This document shows, one piece after another, positions 1-9,649 of a stretch of DNA of 64,000 nucleotides. The notes under the pieces were generated by a model. That model searched no databases, was not told where the DNA came from, and saw only the letters and a list, made by a program, of their open reading frames with translations. The translations under genes and the position numbers were made by a program. This DNA is from Schumannella soli (GTDB taxonomy: Bacteria > Actinomycetota > Actinomycetes > Actinomycetales > Microbacteriaceae). The number at the start of each line of letters is the position of its first letter. The first letter of the stretch is position 1. The stretch covers positions 193,390 through 257,389 of the forward strand of contig NZ_VHQG01000002.1 in NCBI RefSeq assembly GCF_006517435.1, written 5' to 3'.

Positions 1-2
1 AG

Positions 3-1085
3 CGCGCTCCCGCGTCGACCTCCGTCGAGTCGACGTCCTCCTGGTTCCGTCGCGCGGCGCGCGAGCTCGGCCCGCACAGCGCGCGGCACGGGGAGTGGGC
101 CGCCGCGATCGCCGACGACCCCGAGGTGCTGGCCGTGCTCGACGTGCTGCCGCCGGCGGAGCGGCATCCGTCTCTCGTGTTCGCCGTCGCGGATGTGCTC
201 GGCGCTCCGGCGGGAGAGTATGCGCAGCTGCGCGACTGGATGCTCGCCCACGCCGAGACGCTCGCCATCGCGGCGCGCGGCCGCCGCACCCAGACCAACG
301 AGGTCGGTCGCACCGCGCCGCTCGCCGCTGCGCTCGCCCGGATCGGCGCCCCGGTCGTGCTGCTCGAGCTCGGCGCCGCGGCGGGGCTGTGCCTCGCCCT
401 GGACCGCTGGGCGATCCGCTTCGAGCGCGAGGATGCGGGCGCGGCCGGCGATGCGGGCGTCGCGGGCGTCCACGGCGTCGGCGGGGCGGAGCGCGCGGCG
501 GGCGTCGTCGGATCCGGTGCGGTGACGCTGCTCGGCTCGGGCGAGCCGCTCGTGCGCTGCACGGTGTCGGGTCGCGGCGCGCTCCCGACGCGCCTGCCGA
601 GCATCCTCGCCCGGCGCGGCGTCGATGTCGCCCCGCTCGACGCCGCCGACCCGGCCGATGCGCGCTGGCTCGAGGCGCTGACCCCCGTCGATCGACCCGA
701 TCGTCGCGCCCGGCTGCGCGCGGCTCTCGAGGCGGTGTGCGCCCACCCGATCGACGTCGTGCGCGGGGATGCGGCGGAGCTGCTCGCCGATCCGTCGCGA
801 CTGCGGGCGCTCGCCCCGACCGTGCCCGCGGGCGCCGAGCTCGTGATCGTCTCGCTCGGCACCCTCGTCTATCTGCGGCGGGAGGTGCGCGCCCGGTTCC
901 TCGAGGCGGTGCGCTCGATCGGCGCGCGGTCGATCACCCTCGAGGGAGCTGCCGCGCTGCCGGAGGTGACCGCGCGCCTCGCTGGTCGCGCGGACGCGCA
1001 TCCCTCCGGTCCGATGCTGGCGCTCGACGGCGAGCCGATCGCCCTGACGAGCCCGCACGGCGATCGCCTGCGCTGGCTCGGATGA
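3..1085 (+). CDS. DUF2332 family protein, 5' end outside window
   Basis: The reading frame is open from the left edge, so the N-terminus is missing; the first visible in-frame start is a GTG at 126, but conserved-looking sequence (SSWFRRAARELG, then AADDPEVLAVLDVLP-like text) already precedes it. The pattern 'WFR..A..LGP.S..Y..' then 'D.EVL..L..LP' followed by an 'HP.LVFA..' segment is that of DUF2332, a family with no established function that is common in actinomycetes. The centre is Ala/Gly-rich and carries a low-complexity insert around 430-500. No membrane segment or signal peptide is visible. Stop TGA at 1083. Family assignment is from remembered motif pattern, function unknown. Confidence 0.75.
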   Translation, partial: RAPASTSVESTSSWFRRAARELGPHSARHGEWAAAIADDPEVLAVLDVLPPAERHPSLVFAVADVLGAPAGEYAQLRDWMLAHAETLAIAARGRRTQTNEVGRTAPLAAALARIGAPVVLLELGAAAGLCLALDRWAIRFEREDAGAAGDAGVAGVHGVGGAERAAGVVGSGAVTLLGSGEPLVRCTVSGRGALPTRLPSILARRGVDVAPLDAADPADARWLEALTPVDRPDRRARLRAALEAVCAHPIDVVRGDAAELLADPSRLRALAPTVPAGAELVIVSLGTLVYLRREVRARFLEAVRSIGARSITLEGAAALPEVTARLAGRADAHPSGPMLALDGEPIALTSPHGDRLRWLG

Positions 1086-1104
1086 CGTCGCCCGCGCGTC
1101 GGCC

Positions 1105-1184
1105 CGAGGAGCATCGTCCCCGAGGAGCATCGTCCCCGAGGAGCATCGTCCCCGAGGCGCATCGGCCCCGAGGCGCATCGGTCT
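1105..1184. repeat. Five tandem 16-bp units
   Basis: Five consecutive 16-bp units, three identical (CGAGGAGCATCGTCCC) and two diverged (CGAGGCGCATCGGCCC, CGAGGCGCATCGGTCT), lie between the DUF2332 stop and the DUF3263 gene. It is intergenic, so there is no coding constraint to explain the periodicity. Comparable short tandem arrays occur at 4606-4685. Confidence 0.9.
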
Positions 1185-1274
1185 CGAGATCGGTCGTCCC
1201 GATCGCGGGGGCCGGATCCCGGCTCGACGGCGGGGCGGGAACCGCGTCCAGCCGCCCCGCACTAGCCTGACCGG

Positions 1275-1637
1275 ATGATCCCCTCGCCGTCACCGGAGAC
1301 CGCCGCCGCGCCGGCTGGCATCCCGGTGCCGGCGGCGACGGAGGCGTCCGCGAGCGCTGCGACGGGCGCCCCGACGACCGCGCTGACCGACGCCGAACGC
1401 CGGGTGCTCGACTTCGAGCGCGAGTGGATCGGCCGCGGCGGCGCCAAGGAGGCGGCGATCCGCTCGGAGCTGGGCCTCACCTCGGCTCGCTACCATCAGC
1501 TGCTGCACTCCGCGATCGATCGCCCTGAGGCGCTCGCCGCCGATCCGCTGCTCGTGCGGCGACTGCAGCGGCTGCGCACCGCCCGCACTCGGGCTCGCGC
1601 CGCTCGCACCTTCCGCATCGAGCCCACCGACAGCTGA
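1275..1637 (+). CDS. DUF3263 domain protein
   Basis: A 120-residue protein. An Ala/Pro/Thr-rich N-terminal third is followed by the DUF3263 core (LDFEREWIGRGGAKEAAIR, then SARYHQLLHSAIDRPEAL and a basic RRLQRLRTARTRARAARTF tail). This core resembles a small HTH and is widespread in actinobacteria without assigned function. The start is supported by an apparent leaderless promoter: TAGCCT at 1263-1268, six bases, then ATG. The LytR_C gene begins 16 bp downstream in the same direction, an arrangement common in this phylum. A second DUF3263 protein is encoded at 49094-49393. Confidence 0.85.
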   Translation: MIPSPSPETAAAPAGIPVPAATEASASAATGAPTTALTDAERRVLDFEREWIGRGGAKEAAIRSELGLTSARYHQLLHSAIDRPEALAADPLLVRRLQRLRTARTRARAARTFRIEPTDS

Positions 1638-1653
1638 GGACCACCCCGCCCCG

Positions 1654-2232
1654 ATGAGCACCGCACCCCGCGACCGGTTCGACGACGTCCCGCACGACCT
1701 CACGCGTGTCGGCGCCCACCGCGGACCCGCTCCGCGCGGCCGGGCCTGGGTCGTCTTCGCGTGGGCGGCGCTCGCCACCGGGCTGCTCGTCGCTGTCGGC
1801 CTCTTCACGCTGTCGCGGGTCGACTCCCGCTTCTCGATCGAGCTGCCGTTCGGCTCCGGCGACTCCGCGGCCGCGCCCGGCGCCAGCTCCAGCGCGGTCG
1901 ACGAGAGTCCCGCGATCACCGAGCCCGGCTCGGTCGACCCGGCGATCGCCGAGACCCTGCGCATCTCCATCCTCAACGCCAGCGCGACCGACGACGCCCA
2001 GGACGCCCTCGCGACGAAGCTGAAGGATGCCGGCTGGACCGTCTCGGGAACCGCCGACGCCGACGAGCGCGACAGCAAGGCGACCGTCGTGTACTACTCC
2101 GGCAAGGAGTACGAGGGCGTCGCGAAGGGGATGGTGAAGATCCTCGGCACCGGCTCGATCCGGCTGTCGTCGGCCTTCCCCGGCGCGCCGATCACGATCG
2201 CGCTCGGCGATGACTACAAGCTGGCCGGCTGA
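1654..2232 (+). CDS. Membrane-anchored LytR_C domain protein
   Basis: 192 residues. A basic cytoplasmic N-terminus of about 32 residues is followed by one transmembrane helix (WVVFAWAALATGLLVAVGLF). Then come a Ser/Ala/Pro-rich linker and a C-terminal domain of about 90 residues beginning ISILNAS, with DALATKLKDAGWTVSG and ATVVYYSG, which matches the LytR cell-envelope C-terminal domain (LytR_C). It would face outward. Unlike LytR-CpsA-Psr ligases it has no catalytic LCP domain. It lies 16 bp behind the DUF3263 gene, and the pair is probably one transcript. Molecular role unknown; a cell-envelope role is inference. Confidence 0.85.
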   Translation: MSTAPRDRFDDVPHDLTRVGAHRGPAPRGRAWVVFAWAALATGLLVAVGLFTLSRVDSRFSIELPFGSGDSAAAPGASSSAVDESPAITEPGSVDPAIAETLRISILNASATDDAQDALATKLKDAGWTVSGTADADERDSKATVVYYSGKEYEGVAKGMVKILGTGSIRLSSAFPGAPITIALGDDYKLAG

Positions 2233-2254
2233 GCCTCGATCCAGCGCTGACGGG

Positions 2255-2278
2255 CGCTCGTGTTACGCGAGTGTTTAA
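2255..2278 (+). terminator. Possible terminator after LytR_C gene
   Basis: Short hairpin CGCTCG / CGAGTG (one G-U pair, 7-nt loop) followed by TTTAAT, 23 bp after the stop codon. Confidence 0.45.
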
Positions 2279-2424
2279 TCTGGGTGCCGATCGTTCGCTC
2301 AGGCCCCCTTTTGCCCGGTTCGCCGCGGGATCGGCGCCTTCTCGGAGCTAGCATCGGCGCACGGACGGCCTCACAGCACCGCGCACCATCGCCGTCCTGC
2401 GCGACCAGCACACGAGGAGAGGCG

Positions 2425-2628
2425 ATGGCCAACGGCACCGTCAAATGGTTCAACGCGGAGAAGGGCTACGGCTTCATCACCGTGGATGACGGCGGACAGG
2501 ACGTGTTCGTCCACTACTCCGCGATCGACATGAGCGGCTACAAGGTGCTCGAGGAGGGCCAGAAGGTCGTCTTCGAGCTCGGCACCGGGGCGAAGGGGCC
2601 CCAGGCCGAGGCGGTTCGTCCGGCCTGA
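2425..2628 (+). CDS. cspA: Cold-shock protein (CspA family)
   Basis: 67 residues covering exactly one cold-shock domain. RNP1 (KGYGFITV) and RNP2 (VFVHYSAI) are both present, after the usual [18 protein letters not shown] opening. It binds single-stranded RNA/DNA and is expected to act as an RNA chaperone. The ATG at 2425 has a good ribosome-binding site (GAGGAGAGGCG). A long 5' region without another gene (2233-2424) precedes it; a possible -10 (TAGCAT, 2349-2354) would give a leader of about 65 nt, typical of csp genes. A hairpin terminator follows directly. A second, longer cold-shock protein is at 14250. Confidence 0.97.
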   Translation: MANGTVKWFNAEKGYGFITVDDGGQDVFVHYSAIDMSGYKVLEEGQKVVFELGTGAKGPQAEAVRPA

Positions 2629-2640
2629 CACGACGTCGCG

Positions 2641-2670
2641 AGCGGGCGGTGCCGAGGCGCCGCCCGCTTT
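2641..2670 (+). terminator. Terminator after cspA
   Basis: GC-rich hairpin AGCGGGCGG / CCGCCCGCT with a 10-nt loop, ending in TTT, 12 bp past the cspA stop. Confidence 0.8.
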
Positions 2671-2715
2671 CGTGTGCGCGGGCTCGTCCGCGCCCGTCAT
2701 CCCGCGTCGCGGTGG

Positions 2716-2742
2716 CTTGCACTCCCTCAGGGCGAGTGCCAG
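2716..2742 (+). promoter_or_regulatory. CIRCE operator, upstream copy
   Basis: CTTGCACTC, 9-bp spacer, GAGTGCCAG. It differs from consensus TTAGCACTC-N9-GAGTGCTAA only at outer positions. It overlaps a plausible sigma-A promoter (TTGCAC 2718-2723, CAGAAT 2740-2745, 16-bp spacing). HrcA would therefore block RNA polymerase directly. Confidence 0.85.
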
Positions 2743-2750
2743 AATGACTC

Positions 2751-2777
2751 CTGGCACTCCCTCGTTCGGAGTGCTAA
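2751..2777 (+). promoter_or_regulatory. CIRCE operator, downstream copy
   Basis: CTGGCACTC, 9-bp spacer, GAGTGCTAA; the right arm is a perfect consensus. It lies 35 bp (centre to centre) after the first copy and just downstream of the presumed transcription start. Tandem CIRCE elements before groE genes are known in actinobacteria. Confidence 0.93.
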
Positions 2778-2784
2778 CCCATGA

Positions 2785-4491
<1,707 letters not shown>

Positions 4492-4532
4492 TCCACTGAT
4501 CAGACGGTCTGAGCCTCGGCTCGCACTGCTCA

Positions 4533-4567
4533 GAAGCGGGCGGTTCCCTTCGGGGAGCCGCCCGCTT
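4533..4567 (+). terminator. Strong terminator after groEL
   Basis: 16-bp hairpin GAAGCGGGCGGTTCCC with a TTCG-type tetraloop, 41 bp after the groEL stop. The right arm ends in CGCTTC. Confidence 0.88.
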
Positions 4568-4605
4568 CGGCGTTCCCGCTCGCGTGCCGGAGCTCGAGCC
4601 GCGCC

Positions 4606-4685
4606 GAGTCGCGGTAGGAGTCGCGTCACCGTGGGAGTCGCGTCTCCGTGAGCGTCGCGTCTCCGTGGACGTCGCGGCTCAGTGC
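4606..4685. repeat. Degenerate 17-bp tandem repeat
   Basis: Units GAGTCGCGTCACCGTGG, GAGTCGCGTCTCCGTGA and GCGTCGCGTCTCCGTGG, with truncated flanking units on both sides. The array abuts and slightly enters the 3' end of the minus-strand HD gene (stop at 4679), so the gene's last codons may derive from the array. Confidence 0.85.
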
Positions 4686-5323
4686 GCGTCGAACCGATGC
4701 TCGTGCGGATGCGCGGCGAGCTTGTCGACGAGACCGCCGGCGACGAGACGGTGCGCCTGCGTGCTCGGCTTCCGGTGCGCCTGGGCCGTGACGAGCGCAC
4801 CGAATTCGACGCCCAGGTCGCCGCGAGGGAATCGCGCGAGCACCGCATCCACGAGGTCGGCGGGCAGCACGTCGGGGCGCGCGCCGCTGATGTCGAGGCC
4901 GGTCGCGATCTCGAGCAGGTGCCCGTCCGGGTCATCGACCGGCACCTCGGGCCAGTTGTGGCGCACGATCACGTCGGCGAGTCGATCGCGCCGCGCCGGG
5001 GCCCACCCGGCGCCGGCCGTGACCGCCCAGGCCACGTGACCGCCGGCTTCCTCGTACGAGGGCACAGCGGCGTCGAACTCACGGGCGAGCCCGATGTCGT
5101 GCAGCAGTGCGGCGACGCAGAGCAGCTCGGCGTCGTCGGGGGCGATGCCGAGGCGTGCGCCGAACGCGAGCGCCCAGTGCCACGAGCGCCACGAGTGCGC
5201 CCGGACCGCCGGAGAGGCGAAGCGGTCGAGCACGTCCACGGCGGCGCGCACCGCGGCGGTGTCGGGCGGCGTCGGCAGTGCGGTGCGGGCGGCGTCGGGA
5301 TCTGGGCGCACGGCGGGGTCCAT
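4679..5323 (-). CDS. HD domain-containing protein
   Basis: 214 residues starting MDPAVRPD. The metal-binding HD signature is present: a first His in RAHSWRSWHW, then LLCVAALLHDIGL, with a later VIVRHNW His. This is the cyanamide-hydratase-like or YedJ-like HD superfamily, whose members are metal-dependent phosphohydrolases or hydratases; the substrate cannot be read from sequence. No membrane segment. The start was chosen because the homologous-looking sequence begins there; the reading frame runs on upstream into low-quality text. The neighbours (groEL, WXG100) give no functional hint. Confidence 0.8.
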   Translation of the reverse strand: MDPAVRPDPDAARTALPTPPDTAAVRAAVDVLDRFASPAVRAHSWRSWHWALAFGARLGIAPDDAELLCVAALLHDIGLAREFDAAVPSYEEAGGHVAWAVTAGAGWAPARRDRLADVIVRHNWPEVPVDDPDGHLLEIATGLDISGARPDVLPADLVDAVLARFPRGDLGVEFGALVTAQAHRKPSTQAHRLVAGGLVDKLAAHPHEHRFDAH

Positions 5324-5403
5324 GTGCTCATCCTGCTGCCGCCCGCACCTTCTCGGGGCCGCGCGGGGACGCGCGCGGTCGAGTTCGGCAGGACTTCGAC
5401 CCT

Positions 5404-5430
5404 CGGCGTCTCTTTCGGGTCGAGACGCCG
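5404..5430 (-). terminator. Terminator after WXG100 gene
   Basis: Perfect 9-bp hairpin CGGCGTCTC / GAGACGCCG with a 9-nt loop, immediately beyond the minus-strand stop at 5437. Confidence 0.8.
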
Positions 5431-5436
5431 GCGAGG

Positions 5437-5724
5437 TCAGCGGAACATGCGCTGCGTCGCCGACTCCGCTTCCTCGTAGCTCCGCCCGGCGATGTCGAGC
5501 GCCTGACTGAGCTTCTGCAGCGAGTTCTGCACGCCCGTCTGGGCCGTGCGCCAGTCCTGCGCGGCGCTGGCGAACGAGGTCGACGCCGCGCCCGTCCACG
5601 AGCGCTGCAGCTCGATCACGCGCGAGTTGAGGGAGTCGACGTCGCCGCGGATGCGGTCGATCGCCGACCGCACGGCGGTCGCCGTCTGCTGGACCATGTC
5701 ACTGTCAACCGTGTAAGTAGCCAT
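5437..5724 (-). CDS. WXG100 (ESAT-6-like) small secreted-type protein
   Basis: 95 residues, the standard size for WXG100 helical hairpins. The turn motif WTG (SWTGAASTSF) lies mid-protein and the C-terminus has a Y-x-x-x-E-type element (RSYEEAESATQRMF), the secretion signal used by type VII/ESX systems. No ESX ATPase or EccD gene is in the window, so secretion, if any, uses machinery elsewhere. A leaderless promoter is likely: TAGCTT (5736 down to 5731) then six bases then ATG. Its first three bases are the TAG stop of the sensor kinase gene upstream. Confidence 0.9.
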   Translation of the reverse strand: MATYTVDSDMVQQTATAVRSAIDRIRGDVDSLNSRVIELQRSWTGAASTSFASAAQDWRTAQTGVQNSLQKLSQALDIAGRSYEEAESATQRMFR

Positions 5725-5733
5725 GGCTCGAAG

Positions 5734-7455
5734 CTAGGCCGACGGCGCGTCCGATCCGGGGCCGTCGCCCGCATCCGTGGACTTCTCCTCGTCGACGGCG
5801 CGGGGGAGGAGAGGCAGGCTCACCCGGAAGGTCGCGCCCCCACCGGGCGTCTCGAGCACCTCGACGTGGCCGTGGTGATTGGCGACGATGCCGGCGACGA
5901 TCGCCAGCCCCAGTCCGCTGCCTCCCGTGTCGCGGGTGCGTGAGGAGTCGGCGCGCCAGAAGCGCTGGAAGATCTTCTCGCGCAGCTGCGGCGGGATGCC
6001 TTCGCCGTGATCGACGATCGAGATCGATCCGTAGCCGCCGGCCGCATCCACGTCGACGACGAGCTCGATCGGGCTGTCGTCGGCGGTGAAGCGCATCGCG
6101 TTGCCCATGAGGTTCGTGATGACCTGCCGGATCTTGTCGCCCTCGGCGAGCACGATCGGGCCGACCGCAGGCAGCGGCACGGGAGGCACCTGCAGCGGCG
6201 GGATCTCGGCCGTGGCGTTCGTGCGCGCCTGACCGCGACGGCGACGCAGGCGCGCGAGCGCGGTGCCGGCGAGGGCGATCGGGCTGGTCACGGTCGCCGG
6301 CTGCCCGGCTTCGAGCGCACCCGCCGCGACCGCGGGGATGCTCGCCGGCAGCGTCAACAGGGTATCCAGCGTGTGGTCGGGCACGACGACCGTGATCTTG
6401 CGATTCGGGTTGGAGGCGCTGGCGTCGAGTGCCGCATCCTGCGCGAGCGGAAGCAGGTCGACCTCGGCCAGCTGCGGCTCGCGCGATTCGTCGAGGCGTG
6501 CCAGCTCGAGCAGGTCGCTCACGAGCGCGCTCATCCGGATCGCCTCGCGTTCGATGCGATCCATGGCCTGGGCGACATCCTCGGGCTTCTGGATGGCGCC
6601 CATGCGGTAGAGCTCGGCGTAGCCGCGCAGCGAGACGAGCGGCGTGCGCAGCTCGTGGCTCGCGTCGCCGACGAAGCGCCGCATCTGCTCGATCGTGCGC
6701 GCGCGGTCGGCGAAGGCCGAGTCGATGCGCGCGAGCATCGTGTTGAGCGAGCGGTTGAGGCGGCCGACCTCGGTGTTCGGGGTCGCCCCGCCGAGGCGCT
6801 GGCTGTAGTCGCCGGCGGCGAAGCGCGCGGCCGTGCGCTCGACATCGCGCAACGGGGCGAAGGTGCTCGTGACGAGCAGCTGGCTGAGCGCCCAGCCGAG
6901 CGCGATGACCGCGATCGCGAATGCGAAGAAGATGACGGCGTAGCGGCCGACCGTCGCATCCGTCGAGGCCACGCTCACGGCGATGAGCAGGGTTCCCGGC
7001 GTCGAGCTCGAGCCGGTGTTGAACTGGCCGCTGTAGGCCTTCACGCGCCACTGGCTCTTGTGGTCGACGCTGTAGACGTTGATGCCCTCGTGGTGATCGG
7101 CGATCGACGTGAGGTCGACGCCCTCGAGGTCGGGCCCCGCATCCGCCTGACCGCTCGCGATGTTGATCCACTGGGTCGTGCCGCTCGAATCGACGATGCG
7201 GATGTAGTACGGCGACGAGTCGGAGAGGTACGGCTGGCTGCCCGAGGGCCCGAGCTGCTTGTTGCGGGTGTCGTTGTAGACGTTGTCGAGCTGGGTGTCG
7301 GCCTGCTCGAAGAGGTAGGTGCGCAGCACGTTCGCGGTGCCGACGCCGGCGACCGCGAGACCGAAGGTCAGCAGCAGCACGGTGACGCCGGTGATCTTGG
7401 TGCGCAGCGAGATGCCGTTCCACCAGTGATCGAAGGAGGCGTGCATCGAGGCCAC
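5734..7455 (-). CDS. PhoR-type sensor histidine kinase
   Basis: 573 residues. Order: first TM helix (about 20-45, VTVLLLTFGLAVAGVG), an extracytoplasmic sensor region of about 130 residues, second TM, HAMP, HisKA with phospho-acceptor His267 (DASHELRTPLVSLRGY), and HATPase_c with N-box (NLMGNAMRFT), G1 (DHGEGIP) and G2 (GSGLGLAI). An unusual Pro/Ala/Arg-rich insertion of about 70 residues sits between the first ATPase strand (ITVVVPD) and the N-box. The GTG at 7455 has AGAGG 8 nt upstream; ATG 7446 is the alternative. It lies 157 bp downstream of its response regulator; the gap contains a GATC-rich hairpin (7581-7600). Confidence 0.93.
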   Translation of the reverse strand: MASMHASFDHWWNGISLRTKITGVTVLLLTFGLAVAGVGTANVLRTYLFEQADTQLDNVYNDTRNKQLGPSGSQPYLSDSSPYYIRIVDSSGTTQWINIASGQADAGPDLEGVDLTSIADHHEGINVYSVDHKSQWRVKAYSGQFNTGSSSTPGTLLIAVSVASTDATVGRYAVIFFAFAIAVIALGWALSQLLVTSTFAPLRDVERTAARFAAGDYSQRLGGATPNTEVGRLNRSLNTMLARIDSAFADRARTIEQMRRFVGDASHELRTPLVSLRGYAELYRMGAIQKPEDVAQAMDRIEREAIRMSALVSDLLELARLDESREPQLAEVDLLPLAQDAALDASASNPNRKITVVVPDHTLDTLLTLPASIPAVAAGALEAGQPATVTSPIALAGTALARLRRRRGQARTNATAEIPPLQVPPVPLPAVGPIVLAEGDKIRQVITNLMGNAMRFTADDSPIELVVDVDAAGGYGSISIVDHGEGIPPQLREKIFQRFWRADSSRTRDTGGSGLGLAIVAGIVANHHGHVEVLETPGGGATFRVSLPLLPRAVDEEKSTDAGDGPGSDAPSA

Positions 7456-7612
7456 GGTTCAGACCTCTTTCAGGGGATGCGCGGCGGGCGACGCGACGGC
7501 GGACACTGCGGGCAAGGCTACGCCCCTGCGACCGTGAGGAAGCAGGGGCGGAACCATGGAGCGGCGATGAGGGGCCGGTGGACCGATCGGCGATCGGGTC
7601 CCGGCGATCCGA

Positions 7613-8305
7613 TCAGACCTTGGAGGCCTTGAGCATGTAGCCGAAGCCGCGCTTGGTCTGGATCATCGGCTCGCTCGAGTGCTGGTCGAGCTTGCGGCGC
7701 AGGTAGGAGATGTAGCTCTCGACGATGCCGGCGTCGCCGTTGAAGTCGTATTCCCACACGTGATCGAGGATCTGCGCCTTCGACAGGACGCGGTTGGGGT
7801 TGAGCATGAGGTAGCGCAGCAGCTTGAACTCGGTGGGGGAGAGCTCGACCGACACGTCGCCGACGGTGACCTCGTGCGTGTCCTGGTCCATCGAGAGCTC
7901 GCCGGTGCGGATGATCGCGTCGTCGTCGTCGTGCATGGTGCGGCGCAGGATGGCCTTGATGCGGGCGACGATCTCATCGAGCGAGAAGGGCTTGGTGACG
8001 TAGTCGTCGCCGCCGACGGTGAGACCGGTGATCTTGTCCTCGGTGTCGTCCTTCGCGGTGAGGAACAGGATCGGCGCCGTGTATCCCGAGGCGCGGAGGC
8101 GCTTGGTGACCCCGAAGCCGTTCATGTCGGGGAGCATGACGTCGAGGATGATGAGGTCGGGCTCCTCCTCCAGCACCGCCGAGATGGCCTGGGCGCCGTT
8201 GCCGACCGCGCGCACGGCGAAGCCGGCGAAGCGGAGGGAGGTGGTGAGTAGGTCGCGGATGTTGGGCTCGTCATCGACGATGAGGATCTTGGGTCCGTCG
8301 GTCAT
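7613..8305 (-). CDS. PhoP-like OmpR-family response regulator
   Basis: 230 residues. The receiver domain has the acidic pair DDE (11-13), phospho-acceptor Asp55 (LIILDVMLPD), the T/S switch (LFLTAKD) and the KPF lysine. A winged-helix DNA-binding domain follows (LSPTEFKLLRYLMLNPNRVLSK ... VESYISYLRRKL ... RGFGYML). The closest family memory is mycobacterial PhoP (GLTVGGDDYVTKPFSLDEIVARI), so phosphate, Mg or envelope-stress signalling is conceivable but unproven. The ATG at 8305 is preceded at 6 nt by GATACT, a likely leaderless promoter. Divergent from dinB. Confidence 0.95.
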   Translation of the reverse strand: MTDGPKILIVDDEPNIRDLLTTSLRFAGFAVRAVGNGAQAISAVLEEEPDLIILDVMLPDMNGFGVTKRLRASGYTAPILFLTAKDDTEDKITGLTVGGDDYVTKPFSLDEIVARIKAILRRTMHDDDDAIIRTGELSMDQDTHEVTVGDVSVELSPTEFKLLRYLMLNPNRVLSKAQILDHVWEYDFNGDAGIVESYISYLRRKLDQHSSEPMIQTKRGFGYMLKASKV

Positions 8306-8446
8306 GCAGTCAGTATCTGACCATTGCCTGGAGCATTCCTGGGAGCGCTGCCAGTCCGAGCCGGACGTCCGGTGCACGCCACGCCACCGTCGATGTCGTC
8401 GGCGCGTGCGAGCATCCCCGCATCGGATCGGCGACAGGAGGCGGGG

Positions 8447-9646
8447 ATGCGGGGCGAGGCGACCGTGCTGCACGCCGACCTGGACGCGTTCTACGCCTCG
8501 GTCGAGCAGCGCGACGCTCCGCAGCTGCGCGGCCGGCCCGTGATCGTGGGCGGCGGAGTGGTGCTCGCCGCGAGCTACGAGGCGAAGGCCTTCGGCATCC
8601 GCACCGCGATGGGCGGACGCCGGGCGCGCGAGCTGTGCCCGCAGGCGATCGTGGTGCCGCCGCGGATGGACGCCTACGCGGCCGCGAGCCGGCAGGTCTT
8701 CGACATCTTCCGTGACACGACGCCACTGGTCGAAGGGCTCTCGATCGACGAGGCCTTCCTCGAGGTCGGCGGCCTGCGGCGACTCGCCGGGGAGCCGGAG
8801 CAGGTCGCCGCCCGACTTCGCGAGCGGGTGCGCGCCGAGGCCGGTCTCGCGATCTCGGTCGGGGTCGCCCGCACGAAGTTCCTGGCGAAGGTCGCGAGCG
8901 CCGTGAGCAAGCCCGACGGCCTGCTGGTCGTGCCGCCCGACCGCGAGCGCGAGTTCCTGCTGCCGCTGCCGGTCGAGCGGCTGTGGGGTGTCGGGGCGGT
9001 GACCGCCGAGAAGCTGCGTCGGCTCGGCATCCGCACGGTCGGTCAGCTGGCCGAGCTGGAGGAGGCGAGCGCCGAGCGGCTGCTGGGTCGCGCGGCCGGC
9101 GCGCACCTGCACGCGCTCGCTCGTCTGCGTGACCCGCGCCCCGTCGAGACGGCACGACGCCGCTCGTCGATCGGATCGCAGCGCGCGCTCGGCGCCGCCC
9201 GGCGGCGATCGCCCGAGGAGCTCGACGTCATCCTCAGCCAGATCGTCGATCGACTCGCCCGGCGGCTGCGCGACGGCGACCGGGTGTGTCGCACGGTCGT
9301 GCTGCGGCTGCGCTTCGGCGACTACGCGAAGGCGACCCGGTCGCAGAGCCTCGGCCCGGCGACCGATCGCACCGGCGTCATCCTCGGCGTCGCCCGGCGG
9401 CTGCTCGCCGAGTGCGCCCCCGAGATCTCCGCGCGCGGACTGACGTTGATCGGGGTGTCGCTCGCGCAGCTCGGCCGGGCGAGCGAGCAGCAGCCCGAGC
9501 TGCCCATCGACTGGGACGACGGCGCGCGACTCGACACCGTGCTCGACGCGGTGCGCGATCGCTTCGGCGCCGCCGCGGTGTCACGCGGCACGCAGGTCGG
9601 CCGAGATGCCGGCTGGTCGACGCCGGTGCTGCCCGAGCACGAGTGA
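8447..9646 (+). CDS. dinB: DNA polymerase IV (Y-family)
   Basis: 399 residues, the usual DinB length. Catalytic acidic residues are seen in VLHADLDAFYASVEQ and SIDEAFLEV. The steric-gate region, the helix-hairpin-helix (GVGAVTAEKLRRLGIRTVG) and a little-finger domain (VCRTVVLRLRFGDYAKATRSQ) are all present. It performs translesion synthesis. The start is fixed by AGGAGG six bases before ATG 8447; the open frame continues upstream but that part is unlike the family. The C-terminus lacks an obvious beta-clamp peptide of the QL[SD]LF type; QQPELPIDW near residue 365 is the nearest match. No LexA box was noticed upstream. Confidence 0.96.
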   Translation: MRGEATVLHADLDAFYASVEQRDAPQLRGRPVIVGGGVVLAASYEAKAFGIRTAMGGRRARELCPQAIVVPPRMDAYAAASRQVFDIFRDTTPLVEGLSIDEAFLEVGGLRRLAGEPEQVAARLRERVRAEAGLAISVGVARTKFLAKVASAVSKPDGLLVVPPDREREFLLPLPVERLWGVGAVTAEKLRRLGIRTVGQLAELEEASAERLLGRAAGAHLHALARLRDPRPVETARRRSSIGSQRALGAARRRSPEELDVILSQIVDRLARRLRDGDRVCRTVVLRLRFGDYAKATRSQSLGPATDRTGVILGVARRLLAECAPEISARGLTLIGVSLAQLGRASEQQPELPIDWDDGARLDTVLDAVRDRFGAAAVSRGTQVGRDAGWSTPVLPEHE

Positions 9647-9649
9647 GTT

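Noticed and set aside
5437..5724. A type VII secretion locus around the WXG100 gene
   Set aside because: No EccC ATPase, EccB/D/E, mycosin or second WXG100 gene is present in the surrounding sequence.
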